DNA of 64,000 nt from Rossellomorea vietnamensis (GTDB lineage Bacteria; Bacillota; Bacilli; Bacillales; Bacillaceae_B), in contig NZ_VTEH01000006.1 of the NCBI RefSeq assembly GCF_008180615.1, forward strand, positions 1,040-65,039. Direction: 5' to 3'. Position 1 is the first letter of the stretch. Each line of letters starts with the position of its first letter. Shown one piece after another: positions 7,940 through 17,007 of the stretch. Under the pieces are notes generated by a model. The model was not told the origin of the DNA. It did not search any database and saw only the letters and a program-made list of their open reading frames with translations. Both the position numbers and the translations under genes were made by a program.

Positions 7940-8498
7940 AGATAAGGCATTAAATCTTGTCAGGGCTCAGCTGACAGAACACCGTTATCAGCATACACTT
8001 GGCGTTATGGAAACAGCGATAGAACTGGCGGAGCGATACAATGCAGATCGAGATAAAGCTGAAATGGCAGCAATCTTTCACGATTATGCAAAATTCCGCC
8101 CGAAAGAAGAAATGAAGGAAATTATTGAAACAGAAGAAATGGATAAACGCCTTTTGGAGTATAACGCTGAATTATGGCATGCCCCTGTGGGAGCTTATCT
8201 CGTGAGAAAAGAAGCGGGTGTAGAGGATGAGGAAATCCTGGACGCCATTCGTTTCCATACCTCTGGAAGGCCTGGAATGACAAACCTTGAAAAAGTTATA
8301 TACCTTGCTGATTATATCGAGCCGGGCAGGCACTTTCCTGGGGTGGATGAAGTCAGGGAATTGGCAAAAGATAATCTTGAAGAGGCATTGATTGTTTCCA
8401 TCAGAAACTCAATCACATTTTTGATGAAGAAGAATCAGGCGGTTTTTCCAGAGACCTTCTACACATTCAATGAATTAGTTCTAAAAAATAGGAGTTGA
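7932..8498 (+). CDS. yqeK: HD-domain nucleotide hydrolase YqeK
   Basis: A 188-aa HD-superfamily metal-dependent phosphohydrolase. Homologues cleave diadenosine tetraphosphate symmetrically. Visible metal ligands are HTLGVMETA (His), FHDYAK (His-Asp), WHAPVGA, FHTSG and YLADYIEPG. Starts at ATG 7932, overlapping nadD. Adjacency to nadD is conserved in Bacillales and fits a nucleotide-metabolism role. Confidence 0.93.
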   Translation: MDRDKALNLVRAQLTEHRYQHTLGVMETAIELAERYNADRDKAEMAAIFHDYAKFRPKEEMKEIIETEEMDKRLLEYNAELWHAPVGAYLVRKEAGVEDEEILDAIRFHTSGRPGMTNLEKVIYLADYIEPGRHFPGVDEVRELAKDNLEEALIVSIRNSITFLMKKNQAVFPETFYTFNELVLKNRS

Positions 8499-8502
8499 TA
8501 TG

Positions 8503-8859
8503 ATGAACAGTAAAGACTTGCTTACAGTTGCATATAAAGCGGCGGATGATAAAAGGGCAGAAGATATTGTTGCTCTTGATATGAAAGGCATTTCGCTGAT
8601 CGCGGACTACTTTGTGATCTGCCATGGTAATTCTGATAAACAGGTTCAGGCAATTGCAAGGGAACTGAAGGAAAAAGCTGAAGAGAATGGACATGATGTG
8701 AAGCGTATGGAAGGCTTCGATGAGGCTCGCTGGGTGCTTGTCGATATGGGCGATGTTGTAGCACATGTTTTCCATAAAGAAGAAAGAGGATATTATAAAC
8801 TGGAAAGGCTCTGGGGAGATGCACCGCTTATTGACGTAAGCAGCGAGATCGAGCAATGA
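8503..8859 (+). CDS. rsfS: Ribosome silencing factor RsfS
   Basis: A 118-aa protein that binds ribosomal protein uL14 and blocks joining of the ribosomal subunits under starvation. Characteristic stretches are DKRAEDIVALDM, ADYFVICHGNSD, VVAHVFHKEER and YYKLERLWGDAP. Two tandem ATGs (8500, 8503) are possible. The second is spaced better from GGAG and matches the usual MN start. Its stop overlaps the yqeM start (ATGA). Confidence 0.95.
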   Translation: MNSKDLLTVAYKAADDKRAEDIVALDMKGISLIADYFVICHGNSDKQVQAIARELKEKAEENGHDVKRMEGFDEARWVLVDMGDVVAHVFHKEERGYYKLERLWGDAPLIDVSSEIEQ

Positions 8860-9602
8860 GTTATCAGCAGTTCGCCTACATTTATGATTACTTGATGAAG
8901 GATGTCCCTTATGATTCCTGGGTCGAATTCGTCCAAGCCCAGGCTGTTAAACACGCAGTCAGCGGCAGGGAACTTTTGGACTTGGGATGCGGGACGGGTG
9001 AGCTGTCTTTGAGGCTTTTGAAAGAAGGGTATTCAGTAACCGGCATCGACCTGTCTGAAGACATGCTCTTCATGGCCAGGGAAAAAGCAGAGAATGAAGG
9101 ATTGCAGCTTCCGTTATATCAGCAGGATATGAGTGAACTCCAAGGGTTGGGCAGTTTTGATATCATTTCTATATTTTGTGATTCATTAAACTACTTGGAA
9201 ACGGAAGAAAAAGTCATCAGTACATTTAAACAAGTAAGAGAACATCTGCGGGATGACGGCTTATTTTTATTTGATGTACACTCCATTTTCAAAATCACTC
9301 AGATATTTTTGAATGAGACCTTTACTTATAATGATGAAGAGGTATCTTATATATGGGACTGCTTTCCGGGTGAAGAGCCAAACAGTGTGGAACATGAGCT
9401 GACCTTCTTTGTCAGAGATGATGAAACAGGTCAGTACGAACGCATGGAGGAACTCCATCACCAACGGACGTTTCCCATTCTGACATTGGAAAACTGGCTG
9501 AAGGAAGCAGGATTCGAAGTGACGGACATTACAGCAGATTTCACGGATGCCCCGCCTGGCGATCTCAGTGAAAGAATTTTCTTCACTTGTAAACGAAAAT
9601 AA
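8856..9602 (+). CDS. yqeM: SAM-dependent methyltransferase YqeM
   Basis: A 248-aa class I methyltransferase. Motif I is LLDLGCGTGELSL near residue 42. The acidic end of beta-2 is ITGID-like (VTGIDLSEDML), and further motifs include DIISIFCDSLNYL. The substrate is unknown; it is a conserved last gene of the yqeG operon. It overlaps rsfS by 4 bp and is followed by a terminator. Confidence 0.9.
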   Translation: MSYQQFAYIYDYLMKDVPYDSWVEFVQAQAVKHAVSGRELLDLGCGTGELSLRLLKEGYSVTGIDLSEDMLFMAREKAENEGLQLPLYQQDMSELQGLGSFDIISIFCDSLNYLETEEKVISTFKQVREHLRDDGLFLFDVHSIFKITQIFLNETFTYNDEEVSYIWDCFPGEEPNSVEHELTFFVRDDETGQYERMEELHHQRTFPILTLENWLKEAGFEVTDITADFTDAPPGDLSERIFFTCKRK

Positions 9603-9609
9603 GAATGCA

Positions 9610-9641
9610 GGACGAAATCGTATAGGATTTCGTTCTTTTTT
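9610..9641 (+). terminator. Terminator of yqeG-yqeM operon
   Basis: Stem ACGAAATC / GATTTCGT followed by TCTTTTTTG, 10 bp after the yqeM stop. Confidence 0.85.
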
Positions 9642-9727
9642 GATAATTAAACAAGAACTAACTGCCTGTGGTCAAGAGCCGTTTAGTTCTTTCTTTATTT
9701 TTAATAAATAATTCCGCATCGTCTCTA

Positions 9728-9805
9728 AATCCAGCTCCAGAGCCCAAAGTCCCTACCAAGAGGAGCGGACTTAGCCTCTCGGGGGTCAAAAGAGCGATTG
9801 CGCTT
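9728..9805. repeat. Degenerate GCTTGCGCTTTT-type intergenic repeat
   Basis: Contains CTCCAGAGCCC, CTCTCGGGGGTC and GCGATTGCGCTTTT. These are parts of a repeat family common between Bacillaceae genes and recur at about 25190, 35836 and 62255 in this window. A further weak remnant lies near 10100-10205. Non-coding. Confidence 0.6.
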
Positions 9806-9810
9806 TTTAT

Positions 9811-9998
9811 AGAGGAATAAAGTTCCCTTAATTAGTAAATAGCACCTAAAACAGCTTAATTAGAGGAAAAATATTCCCTTATTCAACTCAAAACACTTAA
9901 AATAAGGTGCTTTTTTGCAAATAAGGGAAAAAACTTCCCCTATTCATCAACAAATTGAGGCCAAGCCTGCATTTAGCGGAAGAATATTCCCTTATTTT
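9811..9998 (+). repeat. Four-palindrome interspersed element, copy A
   Basis: Four imperfect palindromes of the type AAGGGAA-n-TTCCCTT sit near 9811-9830, 9862-9883, 9919-9943 and 9974-9997, at steps of about 51, 61 and 52 bp. The element is repeated with the same architecture at 16766 and 37041, always on the plus strand. After the last palindrome all copies share a weak tail (…ATGAAAGACATTC here). It lies between the convergent genes yqeM and comER. No coding potential. Confidence 0.85.
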
Positions 9999-10320
9999 TA
10001 ACGCTAGTTACTCAATGAAAGACATTCAAATTAGGTTTGTTGGATCTTACCTCGTGCTGGGGCAAGTGGACAATCATTCTCCAGGCTGTAGCCACAGGAA
10101 CGGACGTGGCGTACCTCAGGGTCAAAAAAACCTTGAGAAAAAAAGAAAGCCCAATTTCTCTCCAGCTGCTATTTTCCTGCCGGAGCCAAAAGGGGCACTT
10201 GTGCATTATTTAAGTATATATCAAGCTTTGAAAGCCCTCTTTTTTCTCCAGGTATAATGTAATCTATTTTCTTTTCGAAAAATAAAGGATTTCCTATCCG
10301 GTTATAGAATTAAATAATAG

Positions 10321-11142
10321 TCAGATTCCAAATTGCTTCTTCGTCTCGGAAATATCTTCATCAAACTTTCTGTGAGTGGCTTTGAACAGTTCAGGAAACA
10401 GACTTCCTATTTGTCCTTCCATGGCAGATATGCCTTCTCCTGTAACTCCGCCTTTAACACATACCTTCTCCTGCAGGGCATCCAGTGTATATACCTCTTT
10501 CTTCAGCAATTCTCCTAATCCAATCAGCATTTCAGAAGCCAGTACAGTTGCGGTCGTTTCATCTATTTCCGTTTCGCTGACTGCACCTTGTATGAACTTT
10601 CTTGTTAAATAAGTGAAGAAAGCTGGTCCGCAGCTGACAATATCCGAAGAAACCCGGGTAATGTTTTCATCAATTTTCACGGGGGTGGAAACAGTACTGA
10701 ACAGCTCCCATATAGATGTTTTCCATTCTTCCGTACAATTGGAGCCAAACGAAAATAGTGACACTCCGCTCAATGCGCGGTTAGTGATGCTCGGGATGAC
10801 CCTCATGCATGAGCAGTCAACAAGAGACTCAATCTGCTCGACACTCACAGGACTTGTAATGGATACAATGCATTTTTCCTTAGTGAAATGGTGTTGATTA
10901 TTTTTCAGAACCTCAAAAATATCCAGTGGTTTGACACAAATAAAGATCACATCAGAGTCTTGAATGAGCTTGGCCGGCTCATTATATATGGAAATATCAC
11001 GATAGTTTTGCTGAAACTTTTCTGCTTTGCTTCTTGTGCGATTCACTACATTGAGGTCAGAAGGAGAAATTGCTCCTGACTCAATAAAAGCTTGGATTAA
11101 TATGCCGCCCATATTGCCTGTTCCCACTATTCCTACCTTCAT
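10321..11142 (-). CDS. comER: ComER, pyrroline-5-carboxylate reductase-like protein
   Basis: A 273-aa Rossmann-fold protein of the ProC family. The NADP-binding motif is GIVGTGNMGG at the N-terminus and the second fold motif is VIFICVKP. It is divergent from comEA, the place of comER in B. subtilis. There comER is not essential for competence; a role near sporulation or proline metabolism has been suggested. The similarity to ProC is clear but the substrate is open. Start ATG 11142 behind AGAAGGAGGG. Confidence 0.9.
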   Translation of the reverse strand: MKVGIVGTGNMGGILIQAFIESGAISPSDLNVVNRTRSKAEKFQQNYRDISIYNEPAKLIQDSDVIFICVKPLDIFEVLKNNQHHFTKEKCIVSITSPVSVEQIESLVDCSCMRVIPSITNRALSGVSLFSFGSNCTEEWKTSIWELFSTVSTPVKIDENITRVSSDIVSCGPAFFTYLTRKFIQGAVSETEIDETTATVLASEMLIGLGELLKKEVYTLDALQEKVCVKGGVTGEGISAMEGQIGSLFPELFKATHRKFDEDISETKKQFGI

Positions 11143-11338
11143 GTGCTGCCCTCCTTCTAAAATCCATTCTCATGCATGTTTAGCAGCTATCTTATATGCC
11201 TATTTTCTTCAGAACTGTGTTCTTACCATAGGCAGTAAAGGGTTACTAAAACGCAAAATTCCCCCAGTCAAAAGAGCTTTCCCTTATCATTCCTATGAGC
11301 AGCAAATCTCGAATATGCAATTTAAAGGAGAAGAATAC

Positions 11339-11956
11339 ATGTTACAGTCGCTTCTGGATAAGTATAAAATTCTGATCATTATCTTAATTGCAGTTCTAAT
11401 GGTCCTATTCATTTTGTTGAATGGATCTGGTGGACAAAGTGCACCTGCAGATATTCAAAATGAGCCATTGCCGGTGGTGGATGATCAGGTTCCTTCTGCC
11501 CCTGAAGAAGAGGCTGCCCAGCCTTTGAATAAAGAGATTTTCGTTGATGTAAAAGGAGCCGTTCATAAGCCCGGGATCTATAAGGCTGTTCAAAGTGAAA
11601 GGGTGAACGATCTTATTATTCGGGCAGGGGGTTTTACTGCAGCTGCACAAGACACGAGCGTGAACCTGGCGCAGCGGGTTACTGATGAAATGGTGATCTA
11701 TGTGCCGGAGGAAGGGGAACCTGGAGCAGTGCCAGCCTCTGTTGTTATTCCTGAAGGTGAAGAGATGCTGGATATCAACCAGGCGGAAGCGTTGGAGTTT
11801 GAGAGTCTGCCTGGGATAGGGCCTGCTAAAGCCAAAGCGATATTTGATTACCGTTCAGAAAATGGCCCTTTTCAAACAATTGAAGAGTTAATGGAGGTAT
11901 CAGGGATTGGAGAGGGTACTTTTGATAAGCTCAAAGAAAATATCACTGTAAATTAA
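11339..11956 (+). CDS. comEA: ComEA, membrane DNA receptor for transformation
   Basis: Binds double-stranded DNA at the cell surface during natural transformation. 205 aa, with one membrane segment near residues 9-28 (ILIIILIAVLMVLFILL), an acidic linker, a SLBB-like segment (FVDVKGAVHKPGIY), and a C-terminal pair of helix-hairpin-helix motifs (LPGIGPAKAKAI, VSGIGEGTFDKL). I use ATG 11339 with AAAGGAG in front. The longer open frame upstream runs antisense through comER and is not credible. Confidence 0.95.
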   Translation: MLQSLLDKYKILIIILIAVLMVLFILLNGSGGQSAPADIQNEPLPVVDDQVPSAPEEEAAQPLNKEIFVDVKGAVHKPGIYKAVQSERVNDLIIRAGGFTAAAQDTSVNLAQRVTDEMVIYVPEEGEPGAVPASVVIPEGEEMLDINQAEALEFESLPGIGPAKAKAIFDYRSENGPFQTIEELMEVSGIGEGTFDKLKENITVN

Positions 11957-12044
11957 CCTCTGAATTGAGAGGATTCCCTTTGCCCATTTTTTCATTTTCA
12001 TTTACACTTATCCCTAAGAGAAATCGAATAAAGGAGTTTTATTT

Positions 12045-12599
12045 ATGCCACGTATCTCATGGAACAACTATTTTATGGCTCAATCCCATTTACTTGCACT
12101 CCGAAGCACCTGTACCCGTCTGACAGTCGGTGCAACAATCGTCCGCGACAAACGAATCATTGCAGGAGGCTATAATGGCTCGATTGCAGGAGGAGTCCAC
12201 TGTGTGGATGAAGGCTGCTATGTGATCGATAACCATTGTGTGAGAACGATTCATGCAGAAATGAATGCGATCATCCAATGTGCCAAATTCGGTGTGCCGA
12301 CAGATAATGCAGAAATTTATGTTACCCATTTTCCATGTCTTCAATGCTGCAAAGGCATCATCCAAGCAGGAATAAAAAAGGTGTTCTTTGCGGAAAGTTA
12401 TAAAAATCATCCCTATGCCTTAGAGCTTTTTGAACAGGCAGGAGTGCATGTAGAACAGGTCCCTTTTGAAGGAACCGTGAACAATGAACAGGAGAGGGAC
12501 TTGAGCCGGAATATGTTGAGGAAGCTTGAGGAGCTGGGGTTAGACAGGGAAGAACTGAACAAATATAAAATTGACCATGAGAAAGTTTTCAAGGAGTAA
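12045..12599 (+). CDS. comEB: ComEB, dCMP deaminase-like protein
   Basis: A 184-aa zinc deaminase that converts dCMP to dUMP. The zinc site is HAEMNAI plus PCLQCCK, with the proton-shuttling Glu in HAE. Earlier residues TVGATIV and GGYNGSIAGG bind substrate. It lies between comEA and comEC as in B. subtilis; its importance for transformation there is in polar localisation rather than catalysis. AAAGGAG precedes ATG 12045. Confidence 0.95.
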   Translation: MPRISWNNYFMAQSHLLALRSTCTRLTVGATIVRDKRIIAGGYNGSIAGGVHCVDEGCYVIDNHCVRTIHAEMNAIIQCAKFGVPTDNAEIYVTHFPCLQCCKGIIQAGIKKVFFAESYKNHPYALELFEQAGVHVEQVPFEGTVNNEQERDLSRNMLRKLEELGLDREELNKYKIDHEKVFKE

Positions 12600-12605
12600 T
12601 TTTTC

Positions 12606-14903
12606 TTGAAAAAAGGACAACTTATATACCCGGCACTATCCTGCCTTGCCGGTACTTCACTTGCACTTCACTTTCAATGGGGTGCATTTTTTCTGGCTGT
12701 TTTCCTCTCGATCCTCATCATACGTTTACTCCCCGCGCTATCACTTGTGTTTACCTTGTTACTTCTTCCTGCTTCATATTTTCTCGCATCTATTCAAATA
12801 GATAAGAATGCCACAGAGCTTTCTCCCTATCAAACCAAGTACTCGATTACCTTCAAGGAGAAACCGGAAATTGACGGAGACAGGCTTATGGGACGGGCTG
12901 TGGTGAAAAATGGTGAATCGGTTATCCTTCGTTATAAGATTCCTGATGAAGTACAAAAGGATAAGTTGGAGGACATGACCTACACAGGATTGAAATGTGA
13001 GGTCTCCGGGGAACTCACAGAGCCAGCACGACCCAGAAACCTTAACAGTTTTGATTACCGCGATTACCTGAACGGAAAACAGATTCACTGGATTTTACAG
13101 GTTAACAGCCTTCATGATGATCAATGCTCATATCAAAAAACATCACTTCTTGAAGAAATGGGAAGATGGAGGGAGGAAGGGATTACATCCATTCATCACA
13201 AGTTTCCCGAAGCTGCTGCAGGTATATCTGCTGCATTGGTTTTTGGTGAAAGAGATTTGATTAAACAAGAAACGCTGGAAGCCTACCAGCGCCTTGGAGT
13301 CATCCACCTTCTTGCCATTTCAGGTCTGCATGTAGGGATGCTGTTTGCGGCCCTTTACTATATTTTATTAAGGATCGGCATTCCGAGGGAATATGGTCAA
13401 CTGATTCTGCTTGTGATTCTTCCTTTATATGTTCTGTTGACGGGAGGCGCCCCGCCGGTAATAAGAGCTTCAGGTATCATGTGTGCTGTGATTCTTTCAG
13501 GTTTTTTTCGCTGGAAGCTGTCACCTTTGGATGCTGTCTCACTAGTCTTTGTGCTGTATTTATTCATCGATCCATTCGCTTTGAAAAATATCGGGTTTCA
13601 ATTGTCCTTCCTAGTTAGTTTCTCCCTCGTCCTTTCGTCAAACCGCATCTTGGCAGCCTCAACCCAAAAATGGAAGCTTATCTTCTTAGTAACAGCCGTA
13701 TGTCAGGTGTGTTCCATACCGGTCCTTCTATGGCACTTCTATGAGTTTTCGCTTATTGGATTTGCAGTGAACTCTTTTTATGTTCCTTATTTCACGATTA
13801 TCCTGCTTCCTCTCTCTTTATTGTCCTTTCTTTTCATGATACTATTTTCGCCTGCTGCCAGTATTCTATTTCCTTTCTTGAATGGAGCCGTCATCATAGC
13901 AGATTCGGTGTCTCATCATTTAAACAGCCTGCCGCATATCACATTTTCTTCCGGAAAGCCCCCAATCCTTCTTGCCTTTCTGTATATCCTTGCATCTGGA
14001 TTCTGTTTCGTTAAGGCTGAAAAAGCTGCCTGGGGACCAGCATTGATTCCATTGGTCCTTCTTTTGGTTTTGCATAAACTATCTATTTTAATGAATCCCT
14101 ATGGAGAAGTCATCATGGTGGATGTAGGCCAAGGGGACTGCCTGATCATTGACCTGCCTTACAATGAAGGGGTTTATATGATTGATACAGGGGGAGCAAT
14201 GATTTTTCGGGAAGAAGCCTGGCAGAAGCGGAGCCAAGAATATTCGATCAGTGCGGACGTGCTTCTGCCGTTATTGAAGAGCAAAGGCATCCAGAAAATC
14301 GATAAGTTGATACTGACACATAGTGACTTTGATCATGCAGGAGCAGCCGGAGAATTGATAGAATCGATAAATGTCGGGGAAATTCTCATTACTCCAGGAT
14401 CTCAGCAAAGTACCGTGATTCAGGACCTTTCTGAAAAGGCAAAACAGTTGAATATTAATGTGAGGACTGCAGGTGCAGGGGAGGAATGGAGAACCAATAG
14501 CGCTGATTTTCTATTTCTTTACCCATTTGATGATCACTACGAGGGGAATGATGATTCACTCGTGCTGTTTGGAAAAATGGGAGGGAAAAAATGGCTGTTC
14601 ACAGGGGATTTGGAAGAAAATGGAGAAGGGGAGTTGATCGAAAAATGGAAGGTGGAAGCCGATATCCTCAAAGTGGGCCACCATGGAAGCAAGACATCGA
14701 CAAGCGATTCATTCCTGGAGACACTAAAGCCTGATATTGCACTCATATCAGCAGGAAAGGATAACAGGTATGGACATCCTGACCCTGAAGTCCTCAACAG
14801 ACTTAAAAGCCAAGGGATAATGATTTATAACACTGCCGACTCCGGAGCGGTACATTATAAATATTTGGGCACCAAAGGAACGTTCAAGACAGTTATCCCA
14901 TAA
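12606..14903 (+). CDS. comEC: ComEC, DNA uptake channel
   Basis: A 765-aa polytopic protein that carries single-stranded DNA across the membrane in transformation. Hydrophobic segments fill residues 5-65 and the competence domain between about 230 and 500 (LAISGLHVGM is the conserved core). The C-terminus is a metallo-beta-lactamase domain (VDVGQGDCLIID, THSDFDHAG, VGHHGSKTS), likely the nuclease that degrades the non-transported strand. TTG start at 12606 with AAGGAG 9 nt upstream. No obvious strong terminator follows. Confidence 0.96.
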   Translation: MKKGQLIYPALSCLAGTSLALHFQWGAFFLAVFLSILIIRLLPALSLVFTLLLLPASYFLASIQIDKNATELSPYQTKYSITFKEKPEIDGDRLMGRAVVKNGESVILRYKIPDEVQKDKLEDMTYTGLKCEVSGELTEPARPRNLNSFDYRDYLNGKQIHWILQVNSLHDDQCSYQKTSLLEEMGRWREEGITSIHHKFPEAAAGISAALVFGERDLIKQETLEAYQRLGVIHLLAISGLHVGMLFAALYYILLRIGIPREYGQLILLVILPLYVLLTGGAPPVIRASGIMCAVILSGFFRWKLSPLDAVSLVFVLYLFIDPFALKNIGFQLSFLVSFSLVLSSNRILAASTQKWKLIFLVTAVCQVCSIPVLLWHFYEFSLIGFAVNSFYVPYFTIILLPLSLLSFLFMILFSPAASILFPFLNGAVIIADSVSHHLNSLPHITFSSGKPPILLAFLYILASGFCFVKAEKAAWGPALIPLVLLLVLHKLSILMNPYGEVIMVDVGQGDCLIIDLPYNEGVYMIDTGGAMIFREEAWQKRSQEYSISADVLLPLLKSKGIQKIDKLILTHSDFDHAGAAGELIESINVGEILITPGSQQSTVIQDLSEKAKQLNINVRTAGAGEEWRTNSADFLFLYPFDDHYEGNDDSLVLFGKMGGKKWLFTGDLEENGEGELIEKWKVEADILKVGHHGSKTSTSDSFLETLKPDIALISAGKDNRYGHPDPEVLNRLKSQGIMIYNTADSGAVHYKYLGTKGTFKTVIP

Positions 14904-15039
14904 GATGTATTAAGTAAAAGAAAAGAACAAAAACGGACCGCCCCGCTTAATAAAAGGCGTTTTTCCTTTTCTTCACTTTCTGAGCCGAAGCACGATATGG
15001 AAAGAAAATTTAATCTCTAAAAGCAGGCTTTATGATTTG

Positions 15040-15078
15040 CTTAAAAACGAAAAAGGAGTTCGCAATCAGCGAACTCCG
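15040..15078 (-). terminator. Terminator of yqzM
   Basis: On the minus strand the stem GGAGTTCGC / GCGAACTCC with a 5-nt loop is followed by TTTTTCGTTTTT. Confidence 0.88.
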
Positions 15079-15088
15079 TGCATGTTCA

Positions 15089-15223
15089 TTAAGAACCTAT
15101 GTACTTAATGACAACTGCCATGACGAACAATGTGGCAAAGAAACCGAAAGATACGATGAAACCAACGCCAGAATCCACAGCATCATTTCTTTTTGATTGG
15201 ACATTTTTTTCGAATTCGTTCAT
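15089..15223 (-). CDS. yqzM: Small membrane protein YqzM
   Basis: A 44-aa protein beginning MNEFEKNVQSKRNDAVDSG, then a single hydrophobic helix (residues 19-39, GVGFIVSFGFFATLFVMAVV). It matches B. subtilis YqzM in sequence, size and location between comEC and holA. The function is unknown. ATG 15223 follows GGAGGGG. Read opposite to comEC and holA, with its own terminator. Confidence 0.92.
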   Translation of the reverse strand: MNEFEKNVQSKRNDAVDSGVGFIVSFGFFATLFVMAVVIKYIGS

Positions 15224-15516
15224 AAGTACCCCTCCTATTTCTATCTAAGTATAGATGATTCCCAAAAAAAAATCTATACTTGCACTTTACATTTTCCTTT
15301 ACTGACAAGAGTTGTCACATATATGTTCACATTGTTGGGTGACACTAATAATTACAAGGGAGATACCGCCGGTCAAAAAAGGTTCCTAGGTCTTTTTTAT
15401 CGGCGTTAAATATAGATTTAGGGGGTGTCCACATCCTGGGGCGTCCCCTTTCCACTTGTCAAAACTGCAAACCTTTTTTACGATAGTATTATCACATAAA
15501 AATGGAGAGTGCAATC

Positions 15517-16554
15517 TTGGTCATTGATATTTGGAAAAAAATTGAAAACAAACAATTTGCCAGCATATATTTATTATACGGCAAAGAAACATTTTTAATA
15601 AATGAAACAAAGCAAAAAATTGTCGGACATGCTGTATCCGAGGAAGAAATGGATTTCAATTTCTCCTCCTACGACCTGGAAGAAACTCCTGTGGAAACAG
15701 CAATAGAGGATGCTGAGACCTTTCCTTTCATGGGGGAACGGCGTGTTGTTGTATTACATAATCCCGTTTTTTTGACGGCAGAGAAAACAAAAGAAAAGGT
15801 AGAGCACAACATCAAAAAGTTCGAACAGTACCTTTCCTCTCCAGCTCCTTACACAATTCTTATCATTTCTGCTCCATATGAAAAGCTCGATGAACGTAAG
15901 AAAATCACCAAATCCTTAAAGAAAGATGCAGAAGTTCTCGAAGCTAAAAAATTGAACGAAAAAGAACTGAAGACCTGGGTGAGGGAACGCTGTGCAGCTA
16001 ACATGGTCCAGATTGATGAAGGGGCCATCGATCTCCTGGTGGCTCTGGCTGGGACCAATTTAATGATGCTGACAAAAGAAATCGATAAACTCTCCCTGTA
16101 TGCAAGTGATACAAACCGAATTGATGAAGCGGTCGTAGAAGCCTTGACTGCACGCTCCTTGGAACAGAACATTTTTGCGCTTGTCGAAAAAGTGGTTCAG
16201 CGTAAAACGGAAGAGGCTCTAAGGATCTATTATGATTTGTTAAAGCAAAATGAAGAACCCATCAAAATCCTGGCAGTCCTTTCCGGCCAGTTCAGGCTGA
16301 TCTATCAAGTCAAAGAATTGGCTAGAAGAGGATACGGGCAGCAAAAGATAGCCGGTTTCCTGCGTGTCCATCCATTCAGGGTAAAATTGGCAGCCGGCCA
16401 GGCGAAACATTTTTCTGATGAGCAGTTGTCTGTCATCATAGAACTGCTTTCCCAAGGAGATTTCGAAATGAAAACCGGCCGCCAGAAGAAGGAAATGATC
16501 ATAGAATTGTTCCTCTTTAAACTACATGAACAATCGTTGAGTAATGCGAGATAG
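15517..16554 (+). CDS. holA: DNA polymerase III delta subunit
   Basis: Clamp-loader subunit that opens the sliding clamp (YqeN in B. subtilis). The frame contains the family pattern IYLLYGKETFLI near the start, EAETFPFMGERRVV and AKKLNEKELKTWV. The in-frame ATG at 15502 is possible. TTG 15517 gives the expected MVIDIWKKIE start, with GGAGAG 7 nt upstream, so I prefer it (345 aa). Confidence 0.93.
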   Translation: MVIDIWKKIENKQFASIYLLYGKETFLINETKQKIVGHAVSEEEMDFNFSSYDLEETPVETAIEDAETFPFMGERRVVVLHNPVFLTAEKTKEKVEHNIKKFEQYLSSPAPYTILIISAPYEKLDERKKITKSLKKDAEVLEAKKLNEKELKTWVRERCAANMVQIDEGAIDLLVALAGTNLMMLTKEIDKLSLYASDTNRIDEAVVEALTARSLEQNIFALVEKVVQRKTEEALRIYYDLLKQNEEPIKILAVLSGQFRLIYQVKELARRGYGQQKIAGFLRVHPFRVKLAAGQAKHFSDEQLSVIIELLSQGDFEMKTGRQKKEMIIELFLFKLHEQSLSNAR

Positions 16555-16765
16555 GGATTGCAGGAGATGTTATTATTGGCAGTCTGAGTTCAAGCCTCAC
16601 CTCACTGAATATTGAGCTGACATTTTAAAAAAGCGATATTTTTCTACCAAAAAGAAAAGCCTTTTACAGTAAAAATGCTCTTGAAGGGTAATGGAATTTC
16701 TATTCTGCCTTTATGGTTGTGTTGGTCATGGCGGAAAATCCGCAAAACCATCGGTTAAGGGGGAC

Positions 16766-16956
16766 TTAAAGGGAAAAAGTCCCCTTAACTAATAAATATT
16801 CAGGAAAAGTAGCAATAATAGAGGGAAAACTTGCCCTTATTTAATACAAAAGTCTAAATATTAGGATCTTTTCTTTATATAAGGGGAAAAACTCCCCTTA
16901 TTCAACAACAATATGTGCTCAGCTCAGCAATTAAGGGGAAAATCTTCCCTTATTTT
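16766..16956 (+). repeat. Four-palindrome interspersed element, copy B
   Basis: Palindromes AAGGGGAAAAACTCCCCTT and relatives at about 16766-16789, 16819-16842, 16878-16902 and 16930-16956. The steps are 52, 60 and 52 bp. Same order, orientation and tail (AAATAAAGACATTCC) as copy A at 9811. It sits in the convergent gap between holA and rpsT. Confidence 0.87.
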
Positions 16957-17007
16957 TCTCGTCTAGTGATTTAAATAAAGACATTCCTTTTTATTTCGCT
17001 TTTTTCT

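Noticed and set aside
9955-10257. 100-aa ORF
   Set aside because: It runs across the palindromic element and a degenerate repeat, with no ribosome binding site or conserved feature.
10321-11142. Housekeeping proline biosynthesis reductase ProC
   Set aside because: The fold is ProC-like, but the divergent position before comEA identifies it as ComER.
14904-14960. Terminator after comEC
   Set aside because: The AAAACG / CGTTTT pairing is short with a long loop; not strong enough to list.
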